Below, one piece after another: positions 10,639 through 19,518 of a stretch of 64,000 bases of DNA; position 1 is the first letter of the stretch; each line of letters opens with the position of its first letter. Location of the stretch: assembly GCF_000166295.1 (NCBI RefSeq), contig NC_017506.1:3968001-4032000 (forward strand). The letters run 5' to 3'. A model generated the notes under the pieces. It made no database searches and was not told where the DNA came from. It saw only the letters and a program-made list of their open reading frames with translations. This DNA comes from Marinobacter adhaerens HP15 (lineage in GTDB: Bacteria > Pseudomonadota > Gammaproteobacteria > Pseudomonadales > Oleiphilaceae). A program made the translations under genes and the position numbers.

Positions 10639-10703
10639 AGTGGTCTCCGGGATGTAAGGTACCCCGAAAGATACGGCCACGGCGGTGACTTCAGACCACT
10701 GGC

Positions 10704-11240
10704 TTACTGATCGTTAAGATACTCATTCTTCAGGCGGACATAGTTGGCGGCGGTGTACTTGAAAAAGCCCCGCTCCTTTTCCGTCAGCGCCCGGGCGTTC
10801 TTGCACGGTGATCCAACATAAAGGTGCCCGGATTCCAGGGTCTTGCCGGGCGGAACCAGGCAGCCCGCGGCAACAATCACTTCGTCCTCTACCACGGCGC
10901 CATCCATGATGATGCAGCCCATGCCGACCAGAACCCGGTTGCCAATGGTGCAGCCGTGCAGCAGTGCCTTGTGGCCCACCGTTACATCATCGCCAAGCGT
11001 GAGCGGATAACCGCCGGGGTTGTAGTCACTGGCGTGGGTGATGTGCAGAACCGATCCATCCTGGATGCTGCACCGATGTCCGATACGGATTTTGTGCATA
11101 TCACCACGAACAACGGTCATCGGCCAGATGGAAACATCATCGCCGGTTTCCACATCGCCAATCACCACGGCACTTGGATCGACCCATGCCCGTTCCCCAA
11201 AATGTGGCGTGATACCCTTGTGTGAACGTATATTCGTCAT
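10704..11240 (-). CDS. Gamma-carbonic anhydrase family protein (YrdA-like)
   Basis: 178 residues from the ATG at 11240; an in-frame extension to 11348 runs through the repeat element and is rejected. The protein is a left-handed beta-helix of hexapeptide repeats (VVIGDV, VSIWPM, CSIQDG, VTVGHK, CTIGNR and others). His66, His90 and His95 sit where the gamma-class enzymes bind their metal. It ends in a C-terminal helix. Family members are cytoplasmic trimers. Some hydrate CO2, but many YrdA-like proteins have no shown activity, so the reaction is uncertain. It is divergent from prlC. Confidence 0.85.
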   Translation of the reverse strand: MTNIRSHKGITPHFGERAWVDPSAVVIGDVETGDDVSIWPMTVVRGDMHKIRIGHRCSIQDGSVLHITHASDYNPGGYPLTLGDDVTVGHKALLHGCTIGNRVLVGMGCIIMDGAVVEDEVIVAAGCLVPPGKTLESGHLYVGSPCKNARALTEKERGFFKYTAANYVRLKNEYLNDQ

Positions 11241-11290
11241 TACATAGTACCTGTTCGAGTGAAATTGAACGCGTATACCCGGAGGCCCGG

Positions 11291-11406
11291 GGCGCCTGTG
11301 GGAGAGGTCCTTCCAAAACTGACTGTCGCCATGGATGGCGACAGTCAAGCGTCACATGGACGTGCCGCCAGGAGCGTGTTTTGGAAGGACCTCTCCCACA
11401 GGTGCC
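11291..11406. repeat. Nested inverted repeat, family A copy 1
   Basis: Outer arms 11291-11319 and 11378-11406 are complementary over 29 bases with one mismatch; the inner 25 bases are perfect. Between them lies a 58-base core with a second palindrome, GACTGTCGCCAT (11321-11332) and ATGGCGACAGTC (11335-11346). The core carries GCCATGGATGGCG, which also occurs in the copies at 32956 and 56085, whose arms have a different sequence. It sits between the divergent gamma-carbonic anhydrase gene and prlC. Confidence 0.85.
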
Positions 11407-11465
11407 AGCCCCATAGAATTAAGAAACCAAACTACCCAAGATTCGACGAACTGAGAAGGGGACCT

Positions 11466-13511
11466 ATGAATAACCCGTTACTGACTGACGACCTGTTGCC
11501 GAAATTTGACCATGTCCGCACCGAACACATGGAAACGGCAATCGACCAGATTCTCAGTGAAAACCGGATGAAAATCAGCCAAATCGCAGACCAGGACGAT
11601 CCCACCTGGGAAACCCTGGCGCAGCCGATGCAGGCGCTGGATGACAAGCTGAGCAACGCATGGTCGGTGATTTCGCACCTGAACGGCGTGATGAACAACG
11701 ACGAGCTGCGGAAGGTGTACAAGAACTGCCTGGAGAAACTCACCGAATACAGCACCGAGGTGAGCCAGAACGCAGCCCTGTGTGACGCCTACAAGAAGCT
11801 GGCCAATCGGGACGATTTCAAGAACCTGAACGAGGCCCAGCGCAAGTCCGTGCAGAACACGCTCCGGGACTTTCACCTGGGCGGTGTGGACCTGCCGGAA
11901 GACAAGAAAAAGCAGTACGCCGAGTTGTCCCGGGAGCTGTCCGAGCTGTCCAACAAGTTCAGCGATAACGTGCTGGATGCTACCCAGCACTGGTTCAAAC
12001 ATATCACCGACGTCGATGAACTCGCTGGCGTCCCCGAGACCGCTATTGAAAGCGCCAAGCAGGCCGCCCGCCAGAAAGACCTGGACGGCTATGTCATTAC
12101 CCTGGATTTTCCCAGTTTCTTCCCGGTCATGACCTACTGCGACAACCGGGATCTGCGTCGGGAAGTCTATGAGGCCTTTGTGACCCGCGCCTCCGACCAA
12201 GGCCCGGATGCCGGCCAGTGGGACAATACCCCGGTGATGGCGGAAATCCTCAAACGCCGCCACGCCCAGGCCAAGCTGCTGGGCTTTGACAACTACGCCG
12301 AGCGCTCCCTGGCCACCAAGATGGCCCGCAGCAGCGACGAAGTGCTGGACTTCCTGAACCAACTGGCGGCCAAGTCCAAGCCCCAGGCCGAGAAAGAATT
12401 TGCCGAGCTCAAGGCGTTCGCGAAAGACGAGTACGGCGCCGAGGAATTGCAGGCCTGGGATATCGGCTATTACAGCGAAAAGCTTCGCCAGAAGCGCTAC
12501 GACATCTCGCCGGAAACCCTGCGCCCCTGGTTCCCGGTGAACAAGGTGGTGCCCGGACTCTTCCGTGTGGCAGAGAAGCTGTTCGACGTACAGATTGAAG
12601 CGAAGCCCGAGGTTGAAACCTGGCACGAGGATGCCACGGCGTATTGCATCAGCCGCAACGGTGAGCCCCTGGCCTGGTTCTATCTCGACCTCTATGCCCG
12701 CCAGGGCAAGCGTGGCGGTGCCTGGATGGCCGATTGCCGTGTGCGCTGGCGCAACCTGCGTGGCCAGCTCCAGTTGCCGGTAGCCTTCCTGACCTGCAAC
12801 TTCACCCCGCCGGTGAATGGCAAGCCGTCGCTGCTGACCCACGACGAAGTGACCACCCTGTTTCACGAATTCGGCCACGGCCTGCATCTCATGCTGACCC
12901 AGGTCGATGTGCTGGACGTCTCGGGTATCAACGGTGTGGCCTGGGATGCGGTGGAACTGCCCAGCCAGTTCCTGGAAAACTGGTGCTGGAATCCGGAATC
13001 GTTGGGGCTGATCGCCTCGCATCACGAGACCGGTGAACCGCTTCCTGAGGATCTGCTGCAGAAACTGCTGGCGGCCAAGAACTTCCAGTCCGGCATGGGC
13101 ATGGTGCGCCAGCTCGAATTCTCCCTGTTCGACTTCCGTCTGCACGCGGAATTCACCGACGAAGCGCCTACCAACCCGCTGGATATGCATCGCAAGGTGC
13201 GCAGCGAGATTGCCGTGGTGGAAGCCCCGCAATTCAACCGCTTCCCCAACTCCTTCTCGCACATCTTTGCCGGTGGCTATGCGGCTGGCTACTACAGCTA
13301 CAAGTGGGCGGAAGTGCTGGCGGCCGATGCCTTCTCCCTGTTCGAGGAGAAAGGCATCTTCGACCCGGAAATCGGCAAGGCCTTCCTTCACAATATTCTG
13401 GAAAAAGGCGGCTCAAAGGAGCCGATGGAGCTCTTCAAGGCTTTCCGGGGTCGTGAACCACAGGTGGATGCGCTCTTGAAGCAAACAGGGATCACGGACG
13501 AAGCGGCCTGA
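11466..13511 (+). CDS. prlC: Oligopeptidase A (M3 family zinc metallopeptidase)
   Basis: 681 residues from the ATG at 11466, which follows an AAGGGGA ribosome site; an in-frame extension back to 11259 runs through the repeat element and is rejected. The M3 thimet-oligopeptidase fold is shown by the zinc motif H467-E-F-G-H471 and a downstream glutamate-containing segment (WDAVELPSQFLENW). Length matches OpdA (about 680). It is a cytoplasmic endopeptidase that degrades small peptides, including cleaved signal peptides. yheV follows, as it follows prlC in other gammaproteobacteria. Confidence 0.95.
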   Translation: MNNPLLTDDLLPKFDHVRTEHMETAIDQILSENRMKISQIADQDDPTWETLAQPMQALDDKLSNAWSVISHLNGVMNNDELRKVYKNCLEKLTEYSTEVSQNAALCDAYKKLANRDDFKNLNEAQRKSVQNTLRDFHLGGVDLPEDKKKQYAELSRELSELSNKFSDNVLDATQHWFKHITDVDELAGVPETAIESAKQAARQKDLDGYVITLDFPSFFPVMTYCDNRDLRREVYEAFVTRASDQGPDAGQWDNTPVMAEILKRRHAQAKLLGFDNYAERSLATKMARSSDEVLDFLNQLAAKSKPQAEKEFAELKAFAKDEYGAEELQAWDIGYYSEKLRQKRYDISPETLRPWFPVNKVVPGLFRVAEKLFDVQIEAKPEVETWHEDATAYCISRNGEPLAWFYLDLYARQGKRGGAWMADCRVRWRNLRGQLQLPVAFLTCNFTPPVNGKPSLLTHDEVTTLFHEFGHGLHLMLTQVDVLDVSGINGVAWDAVELPSQFLENWCWNPESLGLIASHHETGEPLPEDLLQKLLAAKNFQSGMGMVRQLEFSLFDFRLHAEFTDEAPTNPLDMHRKVRSEIAVVEAPQFNRFPNSFSHIFAGGYAAGYYSYKWAEVLAADAFSLFEEKGIFDPEIGKAFLHNILEKGGSKEPMELFKAFRGREPQVDALLKQTGITDEAA

Positions 13512-13568
13512 CCCAATTTGAGCCGGCAGTCGTAAAGGCTGCCGGTTGTTCCAAACGGGAGTATTTTT

Positions 13569-13823
13569 ATGGCGAGTCCAAAACGTTTTATCGCCGGCGC
13601 CGTCTGTCCCCGCTGCGCGGAGATGGACAAGATCATGATGTTCACCACCGACGACGATGACCAGGTTCGCGAGTGCGTGGCCTGCGGCTTCACCGATGCG
13701 GTGTCTGACGCCGAACAGCCGTCCAATCCGGAGCTCGAGACGCGGGTGAACAAGCGCAAGAACGAGGACGATCACACGGTCAAGCAAGTCGTGTTCTTCA
13801 AGTCTTCTGCCGACGACGAGTAA
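13569..13823 (+). CDS. yheV: YheV-family zinc-ribbon protein
   Basis: 84 residues. Two CxxC pairs, Cys13/Cys16 (CPRC) and Cys36/Cys39 (CVAC), form a likely zinc ribbon; the C-terminal part is acidic and basic in blocks and ends VVFFKSS. This matches the YheV family of small putative metal-binding proteins in length and motif. The gene follows prlC by 57 bases, an arrangement seen in related bacteria. The intergenic gap holds a weak hairpin (CCGGCAG/CTGCCGG, 13523-13545), so cotranscription is not certain. Function is unknown. Confidence 0.85.
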   Translation: MASPKRFIAGAVCPRCAEMDKIMMFTTDDDDQVRECVACGFTDAVSDAEQPSNPELETRVNKRKNEDDHTVKQVVFFKSSADDE

Positions 13824-13870
13824 GCTGTTCTTCCTAGCCTGCAGGTTTGCGGGCGGAGAGGCCATGGGAA

Positions 13871-13933
13871 TGCTTTTCTTCTGGGGAAAAGCAACTCGCT
13901 TCGCTCAGACATCTTTTCCCCGCCAGAAAAGCA
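13871..13933. repeat. Inverted repeat, family B copy 1
   Basis: Arms TGCTTTTCT...GGGGAAAAG (13871-13891) and CTTTTCCCC...AGAAAAGCA (13913-13933) flank the core AACTCGCTTCGCTCAGACAT. The same core, with two variable positions, occurs in the copies at 14014 and 39670 inside different arms. It lies between the convergent yheV and antiporter genes, where a bidirectional terminator would be expected. Confidence 0.8.
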
Positions 13934-14013
13934 CACCCACACCCTCTCTACCTGACTCAAAAGATATTTCTTCAGAACAAGATCTTTTCAGCGATATCCG
14001 TGAGTTCTTATGT

Positions 14014-14101
14014 GAGGGGGCCGGATTATTTTTCCCGCCGGAAATTGATGTCTGAGCGCAGCGAGTTGCCATTTCCAAGGGAAAAATAATCCGGCCCCCT
14101 C
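14014..14101. repeat. Inverted repeat, family B copy 2 (reverse orientation)
   Basis: Perfect 23-base arms at 14014-14036 and 14079-14101, rich in G/C outside (GAGGGGGCCGGATT) and A/T inside (ATTTTTCCC). The core reads in reverse, ATGTCTGAGCGCAGCGAGTT, the complement of the family B core. Copies 1 and 2 together fill most of the 325-base gap 13824-14148 between two convergent genes; I see no gene in it. The A/T inner arm ends would act as U tracts for transcripts from either side. Confidence 0.82.
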
Positions 14102-14148
14102 GCAATTCCCCTCAACACGAAGGCTACAAGGGACGGCAAACTCCAAGC

Positions 14149-15471
14149 TCAGAGAACCATAGCCGCCAACCACCCAAAGCCAAGCAACGGCAAATTGTAG
14201 TGCAGGAACGTCGGCACCACGGTATCCCAGATGTGGTTGTGCTGGCCGTCGGCGTTCAGGCCGGCGGTGGGGCCGAGGGTGGAGTCGGAGGCCGGGGAAC
14301 CGGCATCGCCCAGAGCGCCGGCGGTGCCGACCAGGGCCACGATGGCCAGCGGGCTGAAGCCGAGTTGCAGGGCCAGGGGCACGTATAAGGCCGCGATGAT
14401 GGGGATAGTGGAGAAGGACGAGCCGATACCCATGGTAATCAGCAGACCTACCACCAGCATCAGCAGTGCGGCCATGGCCTTGTTCTCGCCGATCACGCCC
14501 ACGGAGCTGTCCACCAGGCTGGCGATTTCTCCGGTTTCCCGCATCACTTCGGCAAAGCCGGAGGCGGCGATCATGATGAAGCCGATCATGGCCAGCATCT
14601 TCATACCTTCAGTGAACAGGTCATCGGCTTCTTTCCAGCGCACCACACCGGACAGGTTGAAGAGCACGAAACCGGCCAGGGCGCCCAGGATCATGGAGCC
14701 CAGCCAGAGCTGCACCACGAAGGCGGTAACGATGGCCAGCAAGGCCATAACCAGGGTGCGCGGGCTATAGCTGGTGTCTACCCGCTCGGCCTTGGTGATG
14801 GTTTCCAGGTTATAGGTCCGACCGCGGCGGTAGCTGAAAAAGACCGCGATCAGCAAGCCGCACAGCATGCCCAGTGCCGGCAGCGCCATGGCTTTCATGA
14901 CGCTCAGACCGGAGGCGTCTACGCCGTTGGCGTTGATCTTGGCGATCAGGATTTCATTCAGGTAGATGCCGCCGAAACCAACTGGCAGGAACATGTAGGG
15001 GGTGATGAGGCCGAAAGTCAGCACGCAGGCCACCAGGCGGCGATCCATGCTCAGTTTGGCCATCACGTAGAGCAGCGGTGGTACCACCAGGGGGATGAAG
15101 GCGATGTGGATCGGCAGGATGTTCTGGGACGAGATGGCAATGGCCAGCAGCAGGCCGATGATCAGGAAGCGGATGCCGTTTACGGCGGCGCCTTCTTCCT
15201 GGCGACCGACCAGGGCCAAGGCCCGGTCGGCCAGGGCGTGAGCGAGGCCGGATTTTCCGATGGCTACGGCGAAGGCACCGAGCGTGGCGTAGGACAGTGC
15301 CACGGTGGCACCGCCGCCGAGGCCGCTATTGAAGGCTTCGATGGTGGCTTCCAGGGACATTCCTGCAATCAGGCCACCGGATACGGCACCGATGATCAGG
15401 GCAACAACAACGTGGATGCGGCACAAACTCAGGACGAGCATAATCGCGACCGCGGCAACGACGGCATTCAT
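14149..15471 (-). CDS. Na+/H+ antiporter family membrane protein (COG2056 type)
   Basis: 440 residues and about eleven hydrophobic segments. The opening [25 protein letters not shown] and the repeated glycine-rich loops ([40 protein letters not shown]) match the NhaC-related Na_H_antiporter family. The C-terminal part carries [15 protein letters not shown] and [19 protein letters not shown] segments. Some members have been called amino acid transporters (histidine, YuiF-like), so ion exchange is a family-level assignment. It stands alone; a hairpin (CCGGCCCC/GGGGCCGG) near 15507-15529 lies upstream, between it and the DUF1653 gene. Confidence 0.8.
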   Translation of the reverse strand: MNAVVAAVAIMLVLSLCRIHVVVALIIGAVSGGLIAGMSLEATIEAFNSGLGGGATVALSYATLGAFAVAIGKSGLAHALADRALALVGRQEEGAAVNGIRFLIIGLLLAIAISSQNILPIHIAFIPLVVPPLLYVMAKLSMDRRLVACVLTFGLITPYMFLPVGFGGIYLNEILIAKINANGVDASGLSVMKAMALPALGMLCGLLIAVFFSYRRGRTYNLETITKAERVDTSYSPRTLVMALLAIVTAFVVQLWLGSMILGALAGFVLFNLSGVVRWKEADDLFTEGMKMLAMIGFIMIAASGFAEVMRETGEIASLVDSSVGVIGENKAMAALLMLVVGLLITMGIGSSFSTIPIIAALYVPLALQLGFSPLAIVALVGTAGALGDAGSPASDSTLGPTAGLNADGQHNHIWDTVVPTFLHYNLPLLGFGWLAAMVL

Positions 15472-15587
15472 GGCAAAACTCCGGGTAGGAATTAACGGTT
15501 GTCCCGGCCCCTTGTGGGGGCCGGCATCATGAAAAGCGCGGTAATGTGCAGGAAATGGTCGCGGTAGTCAAAGCGGTTGTGTAACGG

Positions 15588-15818
15588 TCAGGCTTCATCA
15601 AGGCGGGCAAAGCGGGGCACCTGTTCGCCGGCAACTTCCACGGTTTCCCGGAACATGGACAGAGGGCGCACCCAGAGGCTGTAGTCACCGTAAAGGCAGC
15701 GGTAGACCACCATCTGCTCTTCGGTCTCGCTGTGCCGGGCAACGCCGATGACTTCGTAATCCTTGCCCTTGTAGTGTCGGTATTTACCCGGACGTATCTC
15801 GTTCTTGCGCTCGGTCAT
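15588..15818 (-). CDS. DUF1653 domain protein
   Basis: 76 residues from the ATG at 15818; an in-frame ATG four codons upstream is also possible. The single domain begins IRPGKYRHYKGKDYEVIGVARHSET and continues VVYRCLYGDYSLWVRPLSMFRE, the characteristic DUF1653 pattern (KG-x-x-Y-V, then Y-x-x-LYG, then WVRP-x-x-MF). These are small soluble proteins of unknown role. It is upstream of the antiporter on the same strand, 116 bases away. Confidence 0.85.
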   Translation of the reverse strand: MTERKNEIRPGKYRHYKGKDYEVIGVARHSETEEQMVVYRCLYGDYSLWVRPLSMFRETVEVAGEQVPRFARLDEA

Positions 15819-15976
15819 TATTGGCCTCAATGGATTCGGGCTATGCTGGCCCTGTCGTTACGGAGGACGGAGCACGCGCAACCGTCTAAACTGGACACAA
15901 TTGCAGGGATGCGTACGACTCAGTCAGGGCCTGAAAGTGTAGATCACCCGGACGGGCCCGGAAACCGGAAACAGCT

Positions 15977-17773
15977 ATGATGCGGCAGTTAACCTGCATC
16001 CTCCTCGTTTTATTGTCGCTGGCGTGTCTTGTCAGCGCGCCTGTTCAGGCTGCTCCTGTCGCATTTGACTGGCTGGAGGCGCCCGAGGATGAATTGGCGC
16101 TGGAAGACGTTCGCGCCCTGCCTCCGGGCGACTGGCAGACATCCGGCTCCAGTGAGGTGTTCAATCGTGGCTTCAGCGATGGCAGTTTCTGGCTGAAAGT
16201 CGAGATTCCGCCTGAGCCGGCGAACCGGGTGATGGAAATCGGTTATCCGTTGCTGGATGAGGTCTCTGTTTACTGGGTCCTGAACGGTGAGCTGATACAG
16301 ACCCACCACACCGGCGATACCCTGCCCTTCGGCAGTCGCCCGATTCACCATCGGAATTTTGTTTTCCTGGTGCCCTCGAACACCGAGCCGGTCACCGCCT
16401 TCGTGCGAGTGAAAACTCTGGGTTCGGTGCAGATTCCACTGGAAGTTATTCCGTCGGCGGAATTCCTCGCCAATGAGCAGTTGTCCTATGGTTGGCAGAC
16501 CATGTTTCTGGGCATCATCGTTGCCATGGCGCTGTACAATCTCTTCCTGTTCGTTATCGTGCGCCATTCCACCTACCTATGGTACGTGCTGACGGTTGTG
16601 TTTACCGGGCTGGTTCAGCTTAATTTCAATGGCCTGCTGTTCCAGTGGCTGTGGCCGGATGCTCCCGGTATCAATCGATATTTCACCGTTCCGGTTATCT
16701 GTTTCGCCCTTTTCTCCGCGATTATTTTTGCGATCCGTTTCCTCAATATCCGGTCCTACAGCCTGAGAAGCTACCGGTTTCTGCAATGGGTTTTGACCGC
16801 TATATCTGCCTGCTTTGTCTTTACCCTCTTTGGCAGTTATCAGACCGGTATCGTCCTGGTAAGCGGTATTGCAGCGCTGGTCACTCCCGCGGCCTGGGTC
16901 ATCGGTTTTCTGGTTTGGCGCAAGGGCCAGGTGCTGGGTGGCTTTTATATGTTGGCCTGGACCCCCCTGTTGATCGGCCATCTGATTCTGGCCGTCAGCA
17001 AGCTCGGAATCATGCCGCGCAGTTTTCTGACCGAGTTCATGCCCCAGATTGGCGTGGCGCTGGAGGTGGTGTTGCTGTCTTTTGCCCTCGCCTACCGGAT
17101 CAATCTGGAGCGTCGCAAACGCCATGAGGCACAGGAGCAGGCGCTGTCGATCCAGCAGCAGGCCAACCTGACCCTGGAGATGCGGGTTCAGGAGCGCACC
17201 GACGAACTGGAGCGCGCCAACGAACAGCTCAGAGCGATCAGTCTCACCGATGGGCTGACCCACGTCGCCAACCGGCGCCGGTTCGATGAGAAGCTGCAGG
17301 ACGAATGGAAACGGGCCCAGCGACACGGTCACCCATTGAGCCTGTTACTCCTCGATATTGATCACTTCAAGCGGGTGAATGACGAGCTCGGCCACCTGGT
17401 CGGCGACGACTGCCTGACCGAAGTGGCCGCCCTGTGTGCGGCCGAAGTCCAGCGTTCCGGCGACTTGCTGGCCCGCTATGGCGGCGAGGAGTTCATCATT
17501 CTGTTGCCGGCAACACCGGAAGAAGGCGCGGTTCGCGTGGCCGAGAGAGTGCGTCAGGCTGTTGCCCGGTCGCCGGTCTATTCCAGCGAGCGGGTCGCCC
17601 CGGTCAGTCTCACTATCAGCGTGGGTGTTGCCTGCGTGGTTCCGGATCCGGATATGGAGCCCCAGGAACTGATCCGTCAGGCCGACGAAGCCCTGTACTC
17701 GGCCAAGGAGTCCGGCCGAAACCGGGTCATGGTGGCCCGTGATTTCAGGGCCGCGACCGTACCCGGTGCCTGA
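15977..17773 (+). CDS. Membrane diguanylate cyclase with 7TMR-DISM sensor
   Basis: 598 residues. A signal peptide (about 1-25) leads into a periplasmic 7TMR-DISMED2-type beta domain (about 30-175), then seven membrane helices (about 180-380), a short coiled coil (about 385-425) and a GGDEF domain (about 430-590). The active site GGEEF is at 502-506 and the inhibitory RxxD site (RSGD) sits five residues before it, so it should make cyclic di-GMP and be product-inhibited. DISM sensors are thought to bind carbohydrate-like or other small ligands outside the membrane. A second ATG at 15980 is an equally possible start. It is not obviously in an operon. Confidence 0.9.
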   Translation: MMRQLTCILLVLLSLACLVSAPVQAAPVAFDWLEAPEDELALEDVRALPPGDWQTSGSSEVFNRGFSDGSFWLKVEIPPEPANRVMEIGYPLLDEVSVYWVLNGELIQTHHTGDTLPFGSRPIHHRNFVFLVPSNTEPVTAFVRVKTLGSVQIPLEVIPSAEFLANEQLSYGWQTMFLGIIVAMALYNLFLFVIVRHSTYLWYVLTVVFTGLVQLNFNGLLFQWLWPDAPGINRYFTVPVICFALFSAIIFAIRFLNIRSYSLRSYRFLQWVLTAISACFVFTLFGSYQTGIVLVSGIAALVTPAAWVIGFLVWRKGQVLGGFYMLAWTPLLIGHLILAVSKLGIMPRSFLTEFMPQIGVALEVVLLSFALAYRINLERRKRHEAQEQALSIQQQANLTLEMRVQERTDELERANEQLRAISLTDGLTHVANRRRFDEKLQDEWKRAQRHGHPLSLLLLDIDHFKRVNDELGHLVGDDCLTEVAALCAAEVQRSGDLLARYGGEEFIILLPATPEEGAVRVAERVRQAVARSPVYSSERVAPVSLTISVGVACVVPDPDMEPQELIRQADEALYSAKESGRNRVMVARDFRAATVPGA

Positions 17774-17787
17774 GGTGTCTCTGAGTT

Positions 17788-18174
17788 TCAGTTCTTCAGC
17801 TTGTAACGGCCCGGCCCGAGGAAAATCACTGCCACGGCGGTAAACAGGAAGAAGCCCTGCAGTTCCAGTGCCCAGCCGCCACCGCGTCCAAGGCTCAGAA
17901 GTTCGTTGCCATGTACCAGGATAATGGCAAACAGCATGTTGAAGATGATCAGCAGGGCTCCGATCCGGGTCTGATAGCCTAGAACCACCATCAGCGGTGC
18001 AATGATTTCGCCGACAAATACGCCGTAGGCAAGAAAGGTAGGCAGGCCGTGGCTGGCCAGTTCGCCTTCGATAAAACCAACACCGCTAAGCAGTTTGGCA
18101 ATGCCGTGGAACAGCATCAGCCCGCCCAGGGTCAGGCGGATAATCAGTTTTCCCAGATCAGCGTTTTCGAGCAA
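17788..18174 (-). CDS. DoxX family membrane protein
   Basis: 128 residues from the TTG at 18174, which has GGAG about nine bases upstream. The listed upstream codons overlap the preceding gene. Four hydrophobic segments cover nearly the whole protein; the opening LGKLIIRLTLGGLMLFHGIAKL and the later GEIIAPLMVVLGYQTRIGALLI fit DoxX. Members are small inner-membrane proteins linked to redox and thiol stress, with no firm activity. It is the last gene of a six-gene unit with a cupredoxin, a GGDEF/EAL sensor and a haemoglobin lipoprotein, 16 bases after the latter. Confidence 0.8.
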   Translation of the reverse strand: MLENADLGKLIIRLTLGGLMLFHGIAKLLSGVGFIEGELASHGLPTFLAYGVFVGEIIAPLMVVLGYQTRIGALLIIFNMLFAIILVHGNELLSLGRGGGWALELQGFFLFTAVAVIFLGPGRYKLKN

Positions 18175-18190
18175 GGTACGGGTCTCCGTT

Positions 18191-18640
18191 CTATAGGTTG
18201 CGAATGTCAGGATACAGCGGCACAAGCTGTTTGATCAGCCGGTTCTGGGCGCCGGTGGGAATATCGTTCTTCTCCATGGCCAGGATCAGGTTTTCCGCCA
18301 GGGCATTGAACTGGGTGTCGGTGATGGCCATGTCGGAATGCAGCTCGCGCATCTCCCGACCGGTATAGGCACAGGGCCCGCCACTGAGCTCGCACAACTG
18401 ATCCGTGAGGTTGCGGTGGAACTGGGCAACATCCATGCCTTTGAACTGCTGGTTGATGCGCTCATCCTCGACGATCAGGTAAAGCAGGTCTTCCACCACG
18501 TTTGCGATGCCTTCCCGCTCACCCAGCTGCTGATACAGACTGTTTTCGGGTTCGGTATTCAGGCTCTGGCAGCCACCGAGTAGAAGTGCCAGCATCATCA
18601 ACAGGGCGGAAAGCGTGGCGCAGCGATTGGTAAGGCCCAT
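18191..18640 (-). CDS. Truncated haemoglobin (group 1-like) lipoprotein
   Basis: 149 residues. A lipoprotein signal peptide ends in the lipobox LLGGC with Cys24, so the protein should be lipid-anchored in the envelope. The rest is a truncated globin: YQQLGEREGIANVVEDLLYLIV (helices A-B), FKGMDVAQFHRNLTDQLCELSGGP, and the proximal haem ligand His101 in LHSDMAITDTQFNAL. Globins of this class bind O2 or NO and may detoxify or sense them. The location outside the cytoplasm is unusual for this family. It sits two bases after the DUF3034 gene. Confidence 0.88.
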   Translation of the reverse strand: MGLTNRCATLSALLMMLALLLGGCQSLNTEPENSLYQQLGEREGIANVVEDLLYLIVEDERINQQFKGMDVAQFHRNLTDQLCELSGGPCAYTGREMRELHSDMAITDTQFNALAENLILAMEKNDIPTGAQNRLIKQLVPLYPDIRNL

Positions 18641-18642
18641 GT

Positions 18643-19518
18643 TCAGAAACTCCCCTGCAGCGACAGATACAGACCTTGCTGGTCTTCCAGTGTGGCAACG
18701 TCACCCAGGTTGACCAGAGCGCCTGTAATCGCCAGGCGACGGTCCGGAACCCAGGCGACAAACAGATCCCACCAGTCGTCTTCGGTGGCAAAGCTCAGGT
18801 TGTCCGGCTTCTGCCGGTATTCGGCACCTACCAGCCACTGACGATTCAGGAAAAGCCCGACACTGCCCTCCATCATCAGTTCGTGACTGTTGTTACGGTC
18901 ACCGCCAAATCCCAAAAGCCCGCCCTGGTTGGCCCGGGTTGCCCGCGCGGTCAGGTTTACCAGCAGGTTGCGTTCCATCACGGCGGCGAAGAACAGTTTG
19001 CTGCCACTGACATACACATCGGTGCCACTGTCGTCCCGGGCGCCGATTGCCGACGGCACGGTGAAATCACGCTGGCGCTTGTACTGCACACCGGCAGACC
19101 ACTGGCCCCAGGGACTGTACAGCACATCGCCGACGAGCCGGACCTTGGCGCCGAAAATATCCTGGTTCAGTTCGTCCTGTTCCAGACCGAAGCCGTCTTT
19201 CAGGGTAAACACCAGGCTGTCCAGATCCAGGGTCTGCCGGGCCACGGTGAGTTCCAGCCGGTTGTTCCAGTTCAGGCCGGCACCGGTGACCGAGAGCGAG
19301 TAATCGTCCACTTCGGCCCGGCTGAGTGCAAGGGTGCCGCCCCACTCTTCGTCGCTGGCGTAGCTTCCAAGCAGTGCCCAGGGCACCAGGCCGCCGCCGG
19401 CACTGCCCTCGATGGTGGTAACGCCTCCGGTCGCCCAGATACGGCTGCCAATGTCGGCGCCGGCCACCGGTACGAACAGGAGCGCCACGGCCATTAATAC
19501 CAGGCATCTTGCTGTCAT
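18643..19518 (-). CDS. DUF3034 family outer-membrane-like protein
   Basis: 291 residues with a signal peptide ending near AGA (about residue 21). The mature part alternates hydrophobic and polar residues as in a beta-barrel (GGTLALSRAEVDDYSLSVTG; DVYVSGSKLFFAAVMERNLL) and ends in a terminal phenylalanine (LSLQGSF), typical of outer membrane proteins. The opening IWATGGVTTIEGSAGGGLVPWA is the DUF3034 signature. Function is unknown. The start overlaps the stop of the GGDEF/EAL gene by four bases and the next gene follows after two. Confidence 0.82.
   Translation of the reverse strand: MTARCLVLMAVALLFVPVAGADIGSRIWATGGVTTIEGSAGGGLVPWALLGSYASDEEWGGTLALSRAEVDDYSLSVTGAGLNWNNRLELTVARQTLDLDSLVFTLKDGFGLEQDELNQDIFGAKVRLVGDVLYSPWGQWSAGVQYKRQRDFTVPSAIGARDDSGTDVYVSGSKLFFAAVMERNLLVNLTARATRANQGGLLGFGGDRNNSHELMMEGSVGLFLNRQWLVGAEYRQKPDNLSFATEDDWWDLFVAWVPDRRLAITGALVNLGDVATLEDQQGLYLSLQGSF

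Noticed and set aside
11478..13391. Long minus-strand open frame (637 codons) opposite prlC
   Set aside because: It lies wholly within a clear M3 peptidase gene and shows no domain; it follows from GC-rich codon use in the real gene.
15527..15742. 71-codon minus-strand frame overlapping DUF1653
   Set aside because: A shadow of the DUF1653 gene in another frame.
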